Part shown: positions 7,210 to 8,717 of the stretch, one piece after another
Layout: every line of letters starts with the position of its first letter
How positions within the stretch are numbered: position 1 is the first letter of the stretch
From: an uncultured Eubacteriales bacterium
GTDB taxonomy: Bacteria > Bacillota > Clostridia > Eubacteriales > Anaerofustaceae
Direction of reading: 5' to 3'
NCBI GenBank assembly: GCA_902796565.1
Contig: CADBPP010000032.1
Coordinates: 1 to 8,717, forward strand
DNA: 8,717 nt
Made by a program: the position numbers and the translations under genes
Notes under the pieces: generated by a model
What the model saw: only the letters and a program-made list of their open reading frames with translations
Told to the model about the DNA's origin: nothing
The model's database searches: none

Positions 7210-7652
7210 GAGCAGTTATTCAGAGAGTCAGCGCATCATCGGTAAGATGCGGTGAAATCTTCGAGGAGATCCAAAGGGGGTTCAACGTGCTTCTTGGAGT
7301 CGGCAAAGGCGACACCTCAAAGGATGCCGACTATCTGGCATCGAAGATATCTTCCCTGAGAGTGTTCGAGGATCCTGACGGAAAGATGAACCTTTCACTT
7401 AGGGATGTGGGAGGAGAGATCCTCCTCATAAGCCAGTTCACCCTTCTCGGGGACGCGAGGCACGGAGCAAGGCCCTCATTCATAAATGCTGCCTCATACG
7501 AGGAAGGCAGACTGCTTTACGAATACACGGCGCAGAAACTCAGGGAAAACGGCTTTATGGTACGTACGGGTGTGTACGGAGGAGATATGGAAGTGCGTAT
7601 CGTCAACGACGGTCCGGTGACCATACTTCTCGATTCATCTAAGCTGTTCTGA
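7206..7652 (+). CDS. dtd: D-aminoacyl-tRNA deacylase
   Basis: Cytoplasmic proofreading enzyme that removes D-amino acids (and glycine from tRNA-Ala) wrongly attached to tRNA. At 148 aa it has the normal family length. Seen directly: the N-terminus MRAVIQRVSASSV, the active-site motif SQFTLLGD (76-83, with Thr79), the ARPSF segment (88-92), and the Gly-cisPro motif region NDGPVT (134-139, Gly136-Pro137), which keeps L-aminoacyl-tRNA out of the site. The usual TGxFGAxM segment reads TGVYGGDM here (121-128), a mild variation. The start is certain: GGAGGG (7193-7198) lies 7 nt upstream, and ATGA overlaps the stop of the lipoprotein gene. It is the last gene of the two-component operon and is followed by a hairpin terminator. 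In many Firmicutes dtd instead follows the (p)ppGpp synthetase gene. Confidence 0.97.
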   Translation: MRAVIQRVSASSVRCGEIFEEIQRGFNVLLGVGKGDTSKDADYLASKISSLRVFEDPDGKMNLSLRDVGGEILLISQFTLLGDARHGARPSFINAASYEEGRLLYEYTAQKLRENGFMVRTGVYGGDMEVRIVNDGPVTILLDSSKLF

Positions 7653-7680
7653 CGTTTTGGTGCAGTAAAAAAGGACACAA

Positions 7681-7711
7681 AAAACGCCGGTGGATTATCC
7701 GCCGGCGTTTT
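7681..7711. terminator. Bidirectional terminator between convergent genes
   Basis: A 14-bp stem pairs AAAACGCCGGTGGA (7681-7694) with TCCGCCGGCGTTTT (7698-7711), with one G-U wobble and a TTA loop. The + strand end carries TTTT and the minus strand end reads six Ts (complement of 7679-7684), so it can end the dtd operon and the UPF0182 gene alike. It starts 28 nt after the dtd stop and 8 nt beyond the minus-strand stop. Confidence 0.9.
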
Positions 7712-7719
7712 GCCGATTT

Positions 7720-8717
7720 TTAATTCTGATTCGTCGTCTCCTGCTCTGTCGGAGTGCCTTCACCTTCCGGATTCGGTTCATACGGCGCTGCTGTCTGATC
7801 GTTTTCAGTCGCAGGCTCCGTCACGGGAGGCTGCTCCGATGACGGTGCCGCGCTGGTCTCTCTGAGCTGGTTGAGAATCGCCTCGAGCTCCTTCATGTAC
7901 TCGCCGTACTTTGCCCAGTCTCCGCTCTGCTGAGCCTTGATGGCGTTCTCGTAAGCCTGCTGTGCCTTGATCACCAGGGCTTCGAACTCGGAGACATCGG
8001 CCGATGTATCGGTCTTTCCTGTGCCGTCGCCCTCATCCTGCTTTCCGTCGATGCTTCCTTCGGGAACGACCGCCGGTTCCTCCTCCTTGGGCTTTCCGAA
8101 GATTATCTCCAGAGCCTCCTTAAGGGTGGGAGCCATGCATATCTGATCCTTGTAGGAGAGGATGACCATCTTCATTTCGGGCAGGCTAGTGGCGGACTGG
8201 GATGCCTTTACGTAGACCGGTTCTATATAGAGGATGCTGTCCTCGATGGGGATCGTCAGCAGGTTGCCCCTGAGCACCGCCGAGCCCTGCTGGGCCAGGA
8301 GCGCCAGCTGGGGCGCTATCAGTGTATCCTGGTCGATCCTCTGCTCTATCTGCATCGGGCCGTACACCAGACTCTGCTTGTTGAATTCGTAAACTATGAG
8401 TTTGCCGTATTCATCACCGTCGCAGACACCTGCCATCCAGGCCACCATGTTATTCTTGTTGGCTGCGGTATATGGGACCATGAGAAGGAACTCTTCTTCC
8501 CTTCCGGGCAGCTTCATGATGAGGTACGCGGGATTAACCACTTCCTCAGCCTTGTTGGTGTTGTAGTACTGAGTCGCGATCGCCCAGGCATCCTCCTTGT
8601 TGTAGAAGACACTGGGGTTGGACATATGATATGTGGCGTACATCTCGGCCTGGACCTTGAACATCGCTTCGGAATATCTCAGGTGCGCCTTGATGCCGTC
8701 AGGCATCTCATCCAGGC
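7720..8717 (-). CDS. UPF0182 (COG1615) membrane protein, C-terminal part
   Basis: Partial gene whose 5' part lies beyond the right edge. The reading frame stays open to base 8717, so the ATG at 8706 is an internal methionine, not the start; the preceding codons read LDE, giving LDEMPDGIKAHLRYSEAMF. UPF0182 hallmarks are numbered from that Met. They include HLRYSEAMFKVQAEMYATYH (8-27), SNPSVFYNKEDAW (29-41), APQLALLAQQGSAVLRGNLL (131-150), TIPIEDSILYIEPVYVKA (151-168), SLPEMKMVILSYKDQ (174-188) and APTLKEALEIIFG (192-204). Family members have several N-terminal membrane helices followed by a large extracytoplasmic domain, of which this is the end; the biochemical role is unknown. After an acidic linker (207-238), a helix (241-281) containing GDWAKYGEYMKELE resembles the conserved C-terminal helix of the family. 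A low-complexity tail rich in Pro, Thr, Glu and Gln (282-328) follows. Confidence 0.95.
   Translation of the reverse strand, partial: LDEMPDGIKAHLRYSEAMFKVQAEMYATYHMSNPSVFYNKEDAWAIATQYYNTNKAEEVVNPAYLIMKLPGREEEFLLMVPYTAANKNNMVAWMAGVCDGDEYGKLIVYEFNKQSLVYGPMQIEQRIDQDTLIAPQLALLAQQGSAVLRGNLLTIPIEDSILYIEPVYVKASQSATSLPEMKMVILSYKDQICMAPTLKEALEIIFGKPKEEEPAVVPEGSIDGKQDEGDGTGKTDTSADVSEFEALVIKAQQAYENAIKAQQSGDWAKYGEYMKELEAILNQLRETSAAPSSEQPPVTEPATENDQTAAPYEPNPEGEGTPTEQETTNQN

Overview
The window reads as the chromosome of a Gram-positive-type anaerobic firmicute, most likely a member of Clostridia. Composition is moderately GC-rich (mid-50s percent by eye). Support comes from strong GGAGG-type ribosome binding sites, several lipoprotein signal peptides, a leucyl-tRNA synthetase of the clostridial HPRPYTALD type, an OmpR-family regulator paired with a PAS/HAMP kinase, and a UPF0182 membrane protein (a family of Actinobacteria, Clostridia and Cyanobacteria). 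The species cannot be fixed from the window. Codon use looks uniform, and I saw no insertion sequence, phage gene, CRISPR array, tRNA or rRNA.

Layout. (1) 2-2410: leuS, complete or nearly so, closed by a strong hairpin terminator at 2416-2441. (2) 2457-3577: two small lipoprotein genes of unknown function. They overlap by 4 nt, and the second starts with TTG. (3) 3598-3646: a promoter with a perfect TATAAT and a ribosome binding site, leading into a four-gene operon. (4) 3656-7652: OmpR-type response regulator, membrane sensor histidine kinase, a beta-propeller-like lipoprotein, and dtd (D-aminoacyl-tRNA deacylase). All three internal junctions overlap (11, 17 and 4 nt), so the four genes are almost certainly one transcript. 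(5) 7681-7711: a long hairpin between convergent genes that can stop transcription from both sides. (6) 7720-8717, minus strand: the C-terminal third or so of a UPF0182 protein whose N-terminal membrane part lies beyond the right edge.

How the genes work together. The regulator and kinase form a signal-transduction pair. The lipoprotein translated straight after the kinase would be anchored on the outer face of the same membrane, where it could influence the kinase's extracytoplasmic sensor; the arrangement recalls MtrA-MtrB-LpqB of Actinobacteria. dtd looks like a housekeeping passenger: in many Firmicutes it follows the (p)ppGpp synthetase gene, not a two-component system. leuS and dtd both serve translation but belong to separate transcription units.

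Most of the window is ordinary core genome. The parts most worth a second look are the kinase/propeller-lipoprotein pairing and the coupled lipoprotein pair of unknown function. No clearly new biological system is visible. There is no gene-free stretch longer than about 80 bases.
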